A stretch of DNA of 64,000 bases from Clostridium ragsdalei P11 (GTDB taxonomy: Bacteria; Bacillota; Clostridia; Clostridiales; Clostridiaceae). Within the stretch, counting starts at the first letter, position 1, and every line of letters begins with the position of its first letter. The translations under genes and the position numbers were made by a program. The notes beneath the pieces are model-generated. The model made no database searches, was not told the origin of the DNA, and saw only the letters and a program-made list of their open reading frames with translations. The stretch is from the NCBI RefSeq assembly GCF_001675165.1, contig NZ_LROS01000079.1:1-64000 (forward strand), in the 5' to 3' direction. Positions 34,606 to 43,789 of this stretch are shown here, piece after piece.

Positions 34606-35538
34606 ATGGATTCATCTACTTTGTTAATGCTTGCTGCTGTTATTACAATTGCCTCACTTATACTAGCTTTTAGTTTCTTAATCAGGTTACTTCAAGCAAA
34701 AAGTAAATTAAAAAACATTTTAGAGATCTTAAACGATATTCAAGCAGGTAATGGAAACCATAAAATTTTAGCAAGTCCCAATGATATAACTGCTGTTATT
34801 TGTTACAAAATCAATGACATTGTTTATAATTATGAAGAACAGCTTGCTTCTCTTCGGAAGGCTACTGAAACTAATAAACAGCTTATGACAAGCCTTTCCC
34901 ATGATGTACGTACGCCTTTGACTACTTTAATTGGCTATTTAGATGCAACACATAAAGGAATCGTCCAGGGAAAAGAACGAGAAACTTATATAGAAACAGC
35001 CAGGCACAAGGCACATGATTTAAAAGATTACATTGATGTTCTTTTCGATTGGTTCAAATTAAATTCTAATGAAGAAACTTTTTCTATTCAGCCTTTTGAA
35101 ATTTCAGAGTTGACAAGGGATATATTAAAAGACTGGATACCTATTTTCGAGGAAAAAACATTGGATTATGATATAGATATTCCTGAACGCCCCATAATAG
35201 TAAAAGTGGATTCAGAAGGATATACTCGTGTTATCAATAATCTGATACAAAATGTTCTGACACACAGCAATGCAAGTCATATTAAAGTTTCCGTTTCAAA
35301 CAGATCTAATCAAGTTGAAATATGTATTACTGATAATGGAAAAGGAATATCTAAAGAAGATATTAAACATATTTTTGAACGACTGTATAAATGCGATAAA
35401 GGTCGATCTGAAAAAGGAAGTGGCTTAGGTCTTTCCATTGTACAACAAATTGTGAAAAACATGAGTGGTACAATTTCCGCATGTAGTGAACCATATAAGT
35501 ATACATCATTTACTATAAAGTTTCCTTTAAAGAAATAA
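34606..35538 (+). CDS. Histidine kinase of the second ABC module
   Basis: The protein has 310 residues with only one membrane helix (LLMLAAVITIASLILAFSFL) and no outer domain, typical of lantibiotic-resistance kinases. The phosphoacceptor block is SLSHDVRTPLTTLIGYLDA (about 95-113); the ATPase boxes are LIQNVLTHS, DNGKGISKEDI and GSGLGLSIVQQIV. Its ATG lies three bases beyond the regulator stop, behind AAGGAGGTATAGC. It probably senses through the ABC transporter encoded 128 bases downstream. Confidence 0.9.
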   Translation: MDSSTLLMLAAVITIASLILAFSFLIRLLQAKSKLKNILEILNDIQAGNGNHKILASPNDITAVICYKINDIVYNYEEQLASLRKATETNKQLMTSLSHDVRTPLTTLIGYLDATHKGIVQGKERETYIETARHKAHDLKDYIDVLFDWFKLNSNEETFSIQPFEISELTRDILKDWIPIFEEKTLDYDIDIPERPIIVKVDSEGYTRVINNLIQNVLTHSNASHIKVSVSNRSNQVEICITDNGKGISKEDIKHIFERLYKCDKGRSEKGSGLGLSIVQQIVKNMSGTISACSEPYKYTSFTIKFPLKK

Positions 35539-35580
35539 TTAAATCTCTACTTTAACTATACTTTTTATCTTTTTTTAAAA

Positions 35581-35634
35581 GCAAGGTTAATACAAGACTA
35601 ATGCAAGGTTAATGCAAGGTTCACATGTTATACT
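35581..35634 (+). promoter_or_regulatory. Four 11-bp direct repeats and -10 box upstream of the ABC operon
   Basis: GCAAGGTTAAT (35581), ACAAGACTAAT (35592), GCAAGGTTAAT (35603) and GCAAGGTTCAC (35614) follow each other without gap. A TATACT -10 box starts at 35629, and no -35 hexamer fits, so activation by an OmpR-type regulator bound to the repeats is likely. The regulator at 33907 is the obvious candidate. Confidence 0.7.
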
Positions 35635-35666
35635 TTTTCTTGTAACTACAAAGGAGGTTTGAATAA

Positions 35667-36590
35667 ATGAATGATTATGTTATAGAAACTAAAAATTTAA
35701 CTAAACAATATGGCACTCAAAAGAGTGTTGCTGATCTAAATATTCATGTAAAAAAGGGACGTATTTATGGACTTCTAGGAAGAAACGGTGCTGGAAAAAC
35801 AACTACCATGAAAATGCTTTTAAACCTTACCCAGCCAACTTCCGGAGAAGTTTTCATTTTTGGCAAAAATATTAGGAAAAATGAAAAAAGAATTCTCCCA
35901 CGTGTTGGTTCTCTAATTGAAGCACCAGGCTTTTATCCCAATCTCACTGGTACAGAAAATTTACGTATCTTTGCAGAATTACGTGGTATTCCTAAGCTTG
36001 ATGCAATTAAAAATTCGCTAAAATTAGTTGGTTTGCCTTATAGGGATAAAAAACTATTTTCAGAGTATTCTCTTGGTATGAAGCAACGTTTGTCAATTGC
36101 TCTTGCTGTAATGCATGATCCAGAGTTATTGATCTTAGATGAACCAATTAACGGACTTGATCCTATTGGTATTGCAGAAGTACGTACCTTTATCCGTGAT
36201 TTATGTGACGTAAGAGGAAAAACAATCCTCATTTCAAGCCACATTCTTTCAGAAATTTCCCTTTTGGCAGATGACATTGGTATTATTGATCATGGCGTAC
36301 TACTAGAAGAAGAAAGTCTCCAAGAATTAGAAAATAAAAATAGTAAGTATATTCACTTTGATCTTTCAGATACCTCACAGGCAGCACGCATATTAGAATC
36401 TGTATTTAAGAGTAAAAATTTTAGAGTAGTTGATGATCATAATATTTTGCTATATGATACCAACTTACCACAATCAGCAATTAATAGATCCTTTATGCAA
36501 AATGGATTGGAGGTTTCTGAATCTCATCTTTGTGAAGATACTTTAGAGGACTACTTCAAGAAAGTAACTGGGGGTGCCGGAATTGCTTAA
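35667..36590 (+). CDS. ABC transporter ATP-binding protein (BcrA/lantibiotic-protection type)
   Basis: The protein has 307 residues. Walker A is GRNGAGKTT, the region LIEAPGFYPNLTGTENL is typical of BcrA/CprA-like members, signature YSLGMKQRLS, Walker B LLILDEPINGLDP. The 75-residue extension after residue 230 is common in the bacitracin/lantibiotic group. It powers the two permeases that follow. The ATG follows AAAGGAGGTTTG and the gene lies just after the 11-bp repeats. Confidence 0.9.
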   Translation: MNDYVIETKNLTKQYGTQKSVADLNIHVKKGRIYGLLGRNGAGKTTTMKMLLNLTQPTSGEVFIFGKNIRKNEKRILPRVGSLIEAPGFYPNLTGTENLRIFAELRGIPKLDAIKNSLKLVGLPYRDKKLFSEYSLGMKQRLSIALAVMHDPELLILDEPINGLDPIGIAEVRTFIRDLCDVRGKTILISSHILSEISLLADDIGIIDHGVLLEEESLQELENKNSKYIHFDLSDTSQAARILESVFKSKNFRVVDDHNILLYDTNLPQSAINRSFMQNGLEVSESHLCEDTLEDYFKKVTGGAGIA

Positions 36591-37365
36591 ACTAATAAAA
36601 TGCGAATTTTGGAAACTTAAGCGAAAAAAATTTATTCAACTGGTAATTGCTGCAGCTTTTATGTTTCCTATTCCCTTGACATATTATGCTCTCAAACCAT
36701 CAGTTATGCAGAGATACAATGGTCCTGCAGATGCCTTTAATGGATTATTTAACGATGTACTTGGTTTCGGAATGCAGTTTCTTTTACCTTCTGTAATTGG
36801 TATAATTGCAGCTATACTTTTCTTTATGGAACGTGACAGTAATACATTCAAAAGTTTGAAGACAATCCCAGTTACTATCGAACAGATGATTTTTGCTAAA
36901 ATTTCAGTATTGTTTATATTTAGCATTATCTTTTGTGTAACCTCTACAATAGCCACGGCATTATGCGGCATGATGGTATTTAAGGTAAATGGAATGTTAC
37001 TAAAACTACTTATGTCTGTTGAAATAGGAATCTTTATAGCAGCAGGAACATTGCCTCTAATTGTACTGGTGGTCTTCTTCAGCAGAACATACATTTTCTC
37101 TATCTTGCTGTGTGTGTTTTACAGTATATTAAGTTTGAGCGCTACATCCCTTTATAACACACTTCCCAAATCAATATTATGGCTTATTCCCATGTCGCTT
37201 ACTGAATTTTGGAGTGCAGGTTTTATGGCACGTCATACCAAAATGAATTTATCTGAGCTATCAGGACTTATTCCATCAACACTTTGTGTCGTCACTATTT
37301 TGTTCATTATGGCTGTAGTCTCTATATATTTGGCAATTAGGTTATACAAAAAATGGGAGGAGTAA
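36583..37365 (+). CDS. ABC transporter permease 1 (lantibiotic-protection type)
   Basis: The protein has 260 residues with six hydrophobic helices, and starts most likely at TTG 36583, eight bases after GGGGG; a GTG at 36574 has no room for a ribosome site. The N-terminus (LLKLIKCEFWKLKRKKFIQL) matches the start of the next permease (KTELWKLKRYN), so the two are paralogous partners. The gene overlaps the ATPase end by eight bases. It likely removes cationic or cell-wall-active peptides. Confidence 0.85.
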   Translation: MLKLIKCEFWKLKRKKFIQLVIAAAFMFPIPLTYYALKPSVMQRYNGPADAFNGLFNDVLGFGMQFLLPSVIGIIAAILFFMERDSNTFKSLKTIPVTIEQMIFAKISVLFIFSIIFCVTSTIATALCGMMVFKVNGMLLKLLMSVEIGIFIAAGTLPLIVLVVFFSRTYIFSILLCVFYSILSLSATSLYNTLPKSILWLIPMSLTEFWSAGFMARHTKMNLSELSGLIPSTLCVVTILFIMAVVSIYLAIRLYKKWEE

Positions 37366-37370
37366 TAAAA

Positions 37371-38153
37371 ATGTGGAGAATTGTTAAAACAGAACTTTGG
37401 AAACTAAAACGTTATAACATTATTTGGGCTGGAATTACACTTATGCTCCTTTCGATATTGTTAACTTTATTCACTTCTATGGCAAAGGATGGTTCTGTAT
37501 GGGATTTTAGATATCTAATAGAACAAGTGATTAAAAATAATATGTCTACCATTTTTCCAATGTGTATTACTTTGATTGCTGGATATATTATCACCCGTGA
37601 ACAAAAAGATGACACTTTGAAAAATATTTTGACAATTCCTATTTCCTTCAAGCAGCTTCTTATAAGTAAATTGATTGTATGCGGAATGTTGTCTTTATTT
37701 CTTGGTATTGTGTGCACTGTTTTTACAATTATAGCAGAAATCTTTGCTGGCTTTCCAAATTTTTCTTTAGGATTGACAATACAAGCTCTGTGGCAAATTA
37801 CATTAGTTAATCTTTTTCTCTATCTTGCTGTGATACCAATCATCATCATAACAAGCCATTTAACAAATGGTTTTCTAGCTGGTGTTATTGTTGCTTTTGT
37901 ATATGGTTATGTTGGTATGCTGTCATCAGACAATATGCTGCTTGCAAATCTGTGTCCAATTACTGCAGGTCTTGGCATAATTCAATATAGAAGCTACGAT
38001 TCTTCTATTCATTGGAATGTACTATTGAATCTTTTAAGTATAGGAATTTCACTGTTTTTTTCCATCCTTTTGATTCATTTCACTGGAAATTCTATTAAAC
38101 TAAAAAAAGCTTCTAAAAAAGCTGCAAAACATACACCAAAAAAAGGATGGTAA
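37371..38153 (+). CDS. ABC transporter permease 2 (lantibiotic-protection type)
   Basis: The protein has 260 residues and six helices. The ATG at 37371 is chosen because GGGAGGA lies nine bases before it, inside an otherwise possible earlier start at 37353. Its N-terminus shares the E-L/F-W-K-L-K-R element with permease 1. A basic tail (KLKKASKKAAKHTPKK) closes the protein. The operon ends at the terminator 38181-38233. Confidence 0.85.
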   Translation: MWRIVKTELWKLKRYNIIWAGITLMLLSILLTLFTSMAKDGSVWDFRYLIEQVIKNNMSTIFPMCITLIAGYIITREQKDDTLKNILTIPISFKQLLISKLIVCGMLSLFLGIVCTVFTIIAEIFAGFPNFSLGLTIQALWQITLVNLFLYLAVIPIIIITSHLTNGFLAGVIVAFVYGYVGMLSSDNMLLANLCPITAGLGIIQYRSYDSSIHWNVLLNLLSIGISLFFSILLIHFTGNSIKLKKASKKAAKHTPKKGW

Positions 38154-38180
38154 TAAATACAGTGAATTTAAATATTGAAT

Positions 38181-38233
38181 AGCTAAAAGTTAAACAACAA
38201 AATCTACTATCTTTTGTTGTTTAACTTTTAGCT
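38181..38233. terminator. Bidirectional terminator with the LysR stop codon in one arm
   Basis: Perfect 22-bp arms at 38181-38202 and 38212-38233 around a nine-base loop, each arm beginning or ending AGCTAAAAGTTAAAC. It terminates the ABC operon and on the other strand the LysR gene, whose last codons and TAA (38221-38223) lie inside the right arm. Confidence 0.8.
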
Positions 38234-39096
38234 TCTGATATAAATGCCCTCATTGCAGCTGTTACCCATTTATTCTTATGATATAGTATTTGTGTTGTCA
38301 TATTAAATTTACACCCATCCAAATCAAATCCAACAAGCTCACCATTTTCAAGCTCCTTTTCTACCGTCATAACAGGAAGCAGGGTTATTCCAAGATTGCT
38401 TATGGTAAAGCTCTTAATTGCCTCAATACTTCCAACTTCCAAGGCTATATTAGGTTTTAAACCTGATTTTTGAAACATTTTCTCAAAAATATTTCTATAG
38501 CTGCACCCTTTTTCCGTTACAATTAAAGGCTCATCTTTAATGTCTTCCATTGTAACTTGTCTTTTACCAGCAAGCCTATTTACTGGAGACGTTAAAAATA
38601 TCATTGGTTCATTATAAGATACACAGGATATCAAATCTGGGTCAACAATTGGTTTATCCAAAATAAATGCCAAATCAACTATATTGTTTTTAAGCATACT
38701 TCGCAAATCTGAACAAACACCTACTTTAATTATCACTTCCACTTCAGAATATTTCATATGATATTTTTTAAGCAGTTCTGGGAGTCTCATAGTGCATAGG
38801 GATTCTACAATCCCTATTTTTAGAATTCCACAGGGAAGATCTATTTCACTTACTGCCTCTTTAGCTTCCTCTGTAAGGCTTATTATATTTTCTGCATATT
38901 TAAGAAGCACTTCACCCTTTGAAGTAAGGTGTATTTTCCTTCCAACTCTTTCAAAAAGTTTTACACCAAGTTCTTCCTCTAAAAGTTGAATTTGGGTCGT
39001 AATAGTAGACTGGGCATATCCCAATTCCTCTGCTGCCTTAGTATAACTTTTTAAATGTGCAATTTCAGAAAATGTTCTTAGGTTTCTAAATTCCAT
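38221..39096 (-). CDS. LysR-family regulator
   Basis: The protein has 291 residues. The N-terminal helix-turn-helix reads LKSYTKAAEELGYAQSTITT (residues 14-33), then IQLLEEELGVKLFERVGRKI. The effector domain (about 90-290) has two alpha/beta halves with ITLLPVMTVEKELENGEL near 250. It is divergent from the Fe-S gene at 39311, across a 214-base gap, and may control it together with the permease. Confidence 0.9.
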   Translation of the reverse strand: MEFRNLRTFSEIAHLKSYTKAAEELGYAQSTITTQIQLLEEELGVKLFERVGRKIHLTSKGEVLLKYAENIISLTEEAKEAVSEIDLPCGILKIGIVESLCTMRLPELLKKYHMKYSEVEVIIKVGVCSDLRSMLKNNIVDLAFILDKPIVDPDLISCVSYNEPMIFLTSPVNRLAGKRQVTMEDIKDEPLIVTEKGCSYRNIFEKMFQKSGLKPNIALEVGSIEAIKSFTISNLGITLLPVMTVEKELENGELVGFDLDGCKFNMTTQILYHKNKWVTAAMRAFISEAKS

Positions 39097-39310
39097 ATCA
39101 TACCTCCACTTACTTCAATAAAACTGAACTGTACTTTCAAATAATTCAATTTTATTAATAGTTAATCTTATGCTACTATAAATCTATTGGAAATTCAATG
39201 AATTTTTTAAGGTAAGCTTTTGCAAAAGTATACTGGTTTTAATTGTTCAATTATGGCGCGTTTTTGAATCTATTATTAAAAATAATATTATACTATTAGG
39301 GAGGAAATTT

Positions 39311-39979
39311 ATGGATAGTAATTTTATTAAAGAAATGGCATATTCATTTGGTGCCGACGTATGTGGAATTTCAAATATAGAAAGATTTGATGATGCTCCA
39401 AAAGGCTTTCATCCCTTAGATGTCTATGCTAAAACAAAATCTATCATAGTATTTGGTAAACAATTTTCAACAAGTTTGTTTGAAACAAACACTAACGTTC
39501 CCTATACATTTGTTAAAAATAAGTCTGTTGAACTACTAGATAACATCTCTATTCAACTTACTATTAGTATTGAATCAAAAGGCTACAAGGCAATCCCTAT
39601 TCCATCAGATGAACCTTATGAATATTGGGATTCACAAAATAGGCATGGACGAGGAATATTATCATTAAAACATCTTGCTCAAGCATCTGGAATAGGATGT
39701 ATTGGTAAAAATACTTTACTGATAAATAAAAAATATGGTAATAGGCTCTACCTTGGAGCAGTGCTTACTGATACAGAATTAGAAGCAGATAATTTATTAG
39801 ACACGCTATGTCCTGATAATTGCACTATTTGTCTAAAAGCTTGTCCTCAATCTGCACTAGATGGAACTACAGTAAATCAAAAAAAATGTAGAGAGAAATG
39901 TGCTTCAGTAACTGAAGGCGGAGGATTTGTATATTCATGCAATATTTGTAGGAAAGTATGCCCATTTTCAAAAATATAA
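39311..39979 (+). CDS. 4Fe-4S protein related to epoxyqueuosine reductase (short form)
   Basis: The protein has 222 residues, much shorter than QueG (about 300-380). The N-terminus ADVCGISNIERFDDAPKGF resembles the QueG opening. Two cysteine groups, CPDNCTICLKACP (about 176-188) and CNICRKVCPF near the end, form a double-cluster ferredoxin-like domain; a CREKC group lies between. The QueG HEAT-repeat tail is missing. A reductase or electron-transfer role is likely, exact substrate unknown. The ATG follows GGGAGGAAATTT. It is 38 bases upstream of the leader ORF of the permease. Confidence 0.75.
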   Translation: MDSNFIKEMAYSFGADVCGISNIERFDDAPKGFHPLDVYAKTKSIIVFGKQFSTSLFETNTNVPYTFVKNKSVELLDNISIQLTISIESKGYKAIPIPSDEPYEYWDSQNRHGRGILSLKHLAQASGIGCIGKNTLLINKKYGNRLYLGAVLTDTELEADNLLDTLCPDNCTICLKACPQSALDGTTVNQKKCREKCASVTEGGGFVYSCNICRKVCPFSKI

Positions 39980-40017
39980 CTAGCTATAATAAAATTAAAG
40001 AAAGGAAGTAAATTTTA

Positions 40018-40068
40018 GTGAAAGTTTGGTTCTTATTAATACATTCCATCACTAAATATAAAATATGA
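40018..40068 (+). CDS. Candidate 16-residue leader ORF coupled to the permease
   Basis: GTG at 40018 follows GGAAG with a nine-base gap and reads MKVWFLLIHSITKYKI. Its TGA stop (40066-40068) overlaps the ATG of the permease (40065-40067) as ATGA. The permease has no ribosome site of its own, only AATATAAA before the ATG, so its translation probably depends on this leader. No codon run of one amino acid suggests a specific attenuation signal. Confidence 0.5.
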   Translation: MKVWFLLIHSITKYKI

Positions 40069-41309
40069 ATAAGAGTAAAAATATTGGAACAATAACACTT
40101 TGTGGTCTTATAGTAGGCCCGGTGCTAGGATCAGGAATAGTTCTGTTACCACCTCTTGCCTACAAACTGATTGGAAAATGGGCAATACCAGCCTGGATTA
40201 TAATAATGCTGCTTGGCATTATATTTGCCTATGTTTTTGTATTTCTAAGCTTGAAAAGTCCTGGAAATGAAGGCGTTGCAATCGCTATTGGAAATGTATT
40301 TGGGAATTTTTTTCGAGAACTGACTTCAAACTTTCTTACAGCTGCAGTTTGTTTTGGCCCCACAGCAGTTTTAATTACAGCTGCAAACTTTTTAAAAAGT
40401 TTTAGCATATTTTCAAATATTAAAGTTGAAATGATTGCATTTGGAATGGAAATTATATGTGCCCTAATTCTTATATGTGGTGTAAAAACTCTGGCAAAAT
40501 TTACTTTAATTTTAACAGGACTCACAGCTGCACTATTATTTTGCGGAAGCATATATACCTTGATTTTTGCTTCAAATGTACATGCACCTGAAACATCATT
40601 TTCTTTTTCTAAGTTTGGATATACCCTTTTACTTTTATTTTGGGCAATCATAGGATGGGAAATCATAGGAAACTATATAGAAGACATAAAAAATCCAAAA
40701 ATGACACTTATAAAAGCAATGACAATAAGCCTTATAGTTATTATAAGCTTATATATTACTGTTGCACTTTCCGTACAAAATGTATCTTCAAGCAATCATG
40801 ATATACTGGCAATCATGACCCCATTATTTGGTTCATTTTCTCTGCCTATAATTGCTGTTGCTGCATCGGGGCTGTGTATGTGTACTTATCTTATGATAGT
40901 TGGAGGAGTTTCAAGAATGAGTGCAAAGCGTGCTGCAAACAATAAACTGCCCTTTTATCTCTCATATATAAACAAAAATGGAAGTCCCATCAATGCCATA
41001 ATAACACTGGTATGTATACATCTTGTAGTTTTATCTCTAGCAGCTGCAAATTTTTTAAGTCTGGACAAGATTGTAACCTGTGCTAACGTATTTTTTCTAT
41101 CCAATGCAATAGTTTGTTTAGCTGCGGGATTTAAACTACTCCACAACATTAAACTCAAAATTGCAGTTTCAATACTCATTGTATCATTTACACTATTGTT
41201 GTTTAAAGCAGCTTTATGGAGCATTTCACTTTTAATTATAGTTATACTTTTATCTTTATATAGCAACAAAAGACTTAACAAGGAGAAAGTCCCTAGTTCC
41301 TGCGGTTAA
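40065..41309 (+). CDS. APC-superfamily amino-acid permease
   Basis: The protein has 414 residues and 11-12 helices. The first helix has the GPVLGSGIVLLPPLAYKL motif (residues 18-35), the Na+/substrate unwound region of APC transporters, and helix 6 shows LLFWAIIGWEIIGNYIEDI (about 191-209). The size and lack of large loops fit YjeH-like amino-acid exporters. There is no ribosome site at its ATG; the upstream leader ORF overlaps its start. Followed by a palindromic element and htpG on the other strand. Confidence 0.82.
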   Translation: MNKSKNIGTITLCGLIVGPVLGSGIVLLPPLAYKLIGKWAIPAWIIIMLLGIIFAYVFVFLSLKSPGNEGVAIAIGNVFGNFFRELTSNFLTAAVCFGPTAVLITAANFLKSFSIFSNIKVEMIAFGMEIICALILICGVKTLAKFTLILTGLTAALLFCGSIYTLIFASNVHAPETSFSFSKFGYTLLLLFWAIIGWEIIGNYIEDIKNPKMTLIKAMTISLIVIISLYITVALSVQNVSSSNHDILAIMTPLFGSFSLPIIAVAASGLCMCTYLMIVGGVSRMSAKRAANNKLPFYLSYINKNGSPINAIITLVCIHLVVLSLAAANFLSLDKIVTCANVFFLSNAIVCLAAGFKLLHNIKLKIAVSILIVSFTLLLFKAALWSISLLIIVILLSLYSNKRLNKEKVPSSCG

Positions 41310-41322
41310 AATACAAATAACT

Positions 41323-41583
41323 CAACTTTCGCATATATAAAATTTTTAATTAATAGTTAATAATGAAGAATTAATAGTTAATGTGGATTTTTTTCCGTTA
41401 CAATACAAAAAATCTTTGATTAAGCTTTTCATCACTCGTTCCGCTAAAGCGAAACATTGCTGATTTATATAAATTTAAAGATTTTTTGCGATAGCTAAAA
41501 ATCATCCTTCACTATTAATTTTTCATTATTAATTCTTAACTTGCGAAGCTTTGCTTCGCATTATTTTTAAACTGCGAAAGTTG
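41323..41583. repeat. Palindromic mosaic element, copy C (long form)
   Basis: Outer arms CAACTTTCGCA (41323-41333) and TGCGAAAGTTG (41573-41583) are perfect. Inner arms 41357-41377 and 41512-41532 are 21 bp with one G:T pair and are built of the word TTAATAATGAAGAATTAATA. The core, read on the minus strand, keeps the order of copy B: AATTTATATAAATCAGCAAT, a GCTTTAGC hairpin (41441-41453), then TTAATCAAAGATTTTTTG. The element fills the 317-base gap between the permease and htpG. Confidence 0.7.
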
Positions 41584-41626
41584 ATTAATTAAAAATTGCC
41601 AATTTGATTTGTTAGCATATTCCTCT

Positions 41627-43501
41627 TTACTTAATCAAACTGCAAACATCATTTGCAAATTCCACAGGATCATCTACAGGCAGTCCTTCAATCATAAGTG
41701 CCTGGTTATACAATACATTTGAAAGCATTTTAAGTTTATCTTTGTCATTTTCAAATGCATCTTTTATTGATTTAAACATTTGGTGATTTGTATTTATCTC
41801 TAAAATTTTATCTGCTTTTACATTTTGATTGTTTGGCATTGTATTAAGCACCTTTTCCATATCAATTGACAATTCACCACCATTTGCAAGGCAAACAGGA
41901 TGGGTCTTTAATCTGTTTGATGCCCTAACTTCTTTAACTTTTCCATTTAATGTTTCCTTCATGAAATCAAACAGTTCTTTATTTTCCTTTGTTTCCTTTT
42001 CACTTTCCTTGTCATCAGATTCAAATCCTAAATCTTTGCTTGAAACAGATTTAAATTCCTTTTCCTTGTATTTCATAAGCATCTTAATTGCAAACTCGTC
42101 AACCTCATCTGTAAAGTACAATATTTCATATCCTTTATCCTTAACAACTTCAGTTTGTGGTAATTTTTCAATTTTATCTATGTTTTCACCAGTTGCATAG
42201 TATATAAACTTCTGGTCTTCCTTCATACGGGAAACATATTCGTCAAGGCTTACAAGCTTTTTCTCTGTAGAAGAATAGAACATGAGTAAATCTTGAAGTA
42301 CCTCTTTATTACTTCCAAAATCAGCATAAACACCATATTTAAGCTGTTTTCCAAAGTTTTTATAAAACTCATCATACTTTTCTCTATCATTTTTCTGCAT
42401 TAATAAAAGTTCACTTTTAATTTTTTCCTTTATCTTTTTTGCAATAAATTTAAGCTGTCTATCATGCTGCAAAAGTTCTCTTGAAATATTAAGTGAAAGA
42501 TCTGCTGAATCAACTAATCCCTGTACAAAGCTAAAGTAATCTGGTAAAAGATCCCCACACTTCTCCATTATGAGAACGCCATTTGAATAAAGTTCCAATC
42601 CCTTTTCAAATTCCTTAGTATAGAAATCAAAAGGTGCTCTAGCTGGAATAAAAAGTAAAGTATTATAACTTACAACACCTTCAACACTCGAATGGATTAC
42701 CTTAAGCGGTTTTTCATATCCAAAATGTTTATCCATATAGAACTGATTATAATCTTCAGGCTTCAGTTCATTTTTATTTTTTCTCCAAATTGGAACCATA
42801 CTATTTAAAGTTTCATCTTCAAAATACTCTTCATGTTCATCCTTACTGCCTTCTTTTAGTTTGCTTTTCTTTACCATCATTTTAATTGGATATTTTATAA
42901 AGTCAGAGTATTTTTTAATTAATGATCTTATTTTATATTCATCTAAAAATTCATCATACTTTTCATCATCAGTACTTTCTTTAATTTTTAATGTAATTTC
43001 AGTTCCTACTTCATTTTTTTCACAAGGTTCAATTGTATACCCTTCTACACCCTTTGATTCCCATTTGTATGCTTCATCTGAATTCAAGGCACGGCTTTTT
43101 ACAGTAACTAAATCTGACACCATAAAAGCAGAGTAAAATCCAACTCCAAACTGACCTATGATATCTACTCCTTCTTTTGCTTCATTTTCATTTTTAAATG
43201 TAAAGGAACCACTTTTTGCAATAGTACCTAGATTATTTTCAAGTTCATCTTTTGTCATACCTATACCAGTATCAGTAATAGTAAGGGTTTTGTTTTCTTT
43301 ATCTGCTGCAATTCTAATATAAAAGTCTTCTTTATTAAAACTAACATTTTCGTCAACTAATGAACGATAATAACTTTTATCAATTGCATCACTGGCATTT
43401 GATATAAGTTCCCTCAAAAATATTTCCTTATTTGTGTAAATAGAATTAATCATTAAATTAAGTAATCTTTTAGATTCAGCCTTAAATTGTTTTGTAGCCA
43501 T
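41627..43501 (-). CDS. htpG: Molecular chaperone HtpG (Hsp90)
   Basis: The protein has 624 residues from the ATG at 43501 behind AAAGGAAATG, a normal HtpG size. The N-terminal GHKL ATPase shows [12 protein letters not shown] (about 27-38), [18 protein letters not shown] and [15 protein letters not shown]. The middle domain has [16 protein letters not shown] and [14 protein letters not shown], with the C-terminal dimerisation region after 510. It refolds or protects client proteins in the cytoplasm. The promoter region carries a perfect CIRCE, so HrcA control is very likely, unlike HtpG of Bacillus subtilis. Confidence 0.97.
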   Translation of the reverse strand: MATKQFKAESKRLLNLMINSIYTNKEIFLRELISNASDAIDKSYYRSLVDENVSFNKEDFYIRIAADKENKTLTITDTGIGMTKDELENNLGTIAKSGSFTFKNENEAKEGVDIIGQFGVGFYSAFMVSDLVTVKSRALNSDEAYKWESKGVEGYTIEPCEKNEVGTEITLKIKESTDDEKYDEFLDEYKIRSLIKKYSDFIKYPIKMMVKKSKLKEGSKDEHEEYFEDETLNSMVPIWRKNKNELKPEDYNQFYMDKHFGYEKPLKVIHSSVEGVVSYNTLLFIPARAPFDFYTKEFEKGLELYSNGVLIMEKCGDLLPDYFSFVQGLVDSADLSLNISRELLQHDRQLKFIAKKIKEKIKSELLLMQKNDREKYDEFYKNFGKQLKYGVYADFGSNKEVLQDLLMFYSSTEKKLVSLDEYVSRMKEDQKFIYYATGENIDKIEKLPQTEVVKDKGYEILYFTDEVDEFAIKMLMKYKEKEFKSVSSKDLGFESDDKESEKETKENKELFDFMKETLNGKVKEVRASNRLKTHPVCLANGGELSIDMEKVLNTMPNNQNVKADKILEINTNHQMFKSIKDAFENDKDKLKMLSNVLYNQALMIEGLPVDDPVEFANDVCSLIK

Positions 43502-43608
43502 TTTATCATTTCCTTTCATCTAAATAAAAACGTTTTGTTATATTTAATAAAATCAATTTAAGAAAGCCTCGCTTATAAACGTAAGTTAGCGCGGCTATTT
43601 AACAGTAA

Positions 43609-43665
43609 TCAAGCCGTCCTTACTACTTCCTTCTGTTTCGAATAAATAAGTATTAATCGGAACAT
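43609..43665 (-). CDS. Possible 18-residue upstream ORF in the htpG leader
   Basis: ATG at 43665 preceded by GAGGCGTTTTT reads MFRLILIYSKQKEVVRTA and stops at 43609. It lies between CIRCE and htpG in a 190-base leader. Nothing else supports translation, so it may be chance; the leader also contains the stem GCCG...CGGC. Confidence 0.25.
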   Translation of the reverse strand: MFRLILIYSKQKEVVRTA

Positions 43666-43691
43666 AAAAACGCCTCTTTAAATTATTTTTA

Positions 43692-43718
43692 TTAGCACTC
43701 ATAATAACTGAGTGCTAA
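43692..43718 (-). promoter_or_regulatory. CIRCE operator (HrcA site) of htpG
   Basis: TTAGCACTC (43692-43700), nine bases, GAGTGCTAA (43710-43718): an exact match to the CIRCE consensus TTAGCACTC-N9-GAGTGCTAA. It lies 191 bases upstream of the htpG start codon. No other heat-shock gene is in the window. Confidence 0.95.
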
Positions 43719-43789
43719 TTTTATTTTAGCAATTATTTCATCTTTGTCAATATGTTTTTTATAAGTTTTGCGAAAAACAATCCTTTAAA

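Noticed and set aside
43560-43680. Possible riboswitch in the htpG leader
   Set aside because: Contains GC-richer stems but matches no class I can recognise, and CIRCE already explains control.
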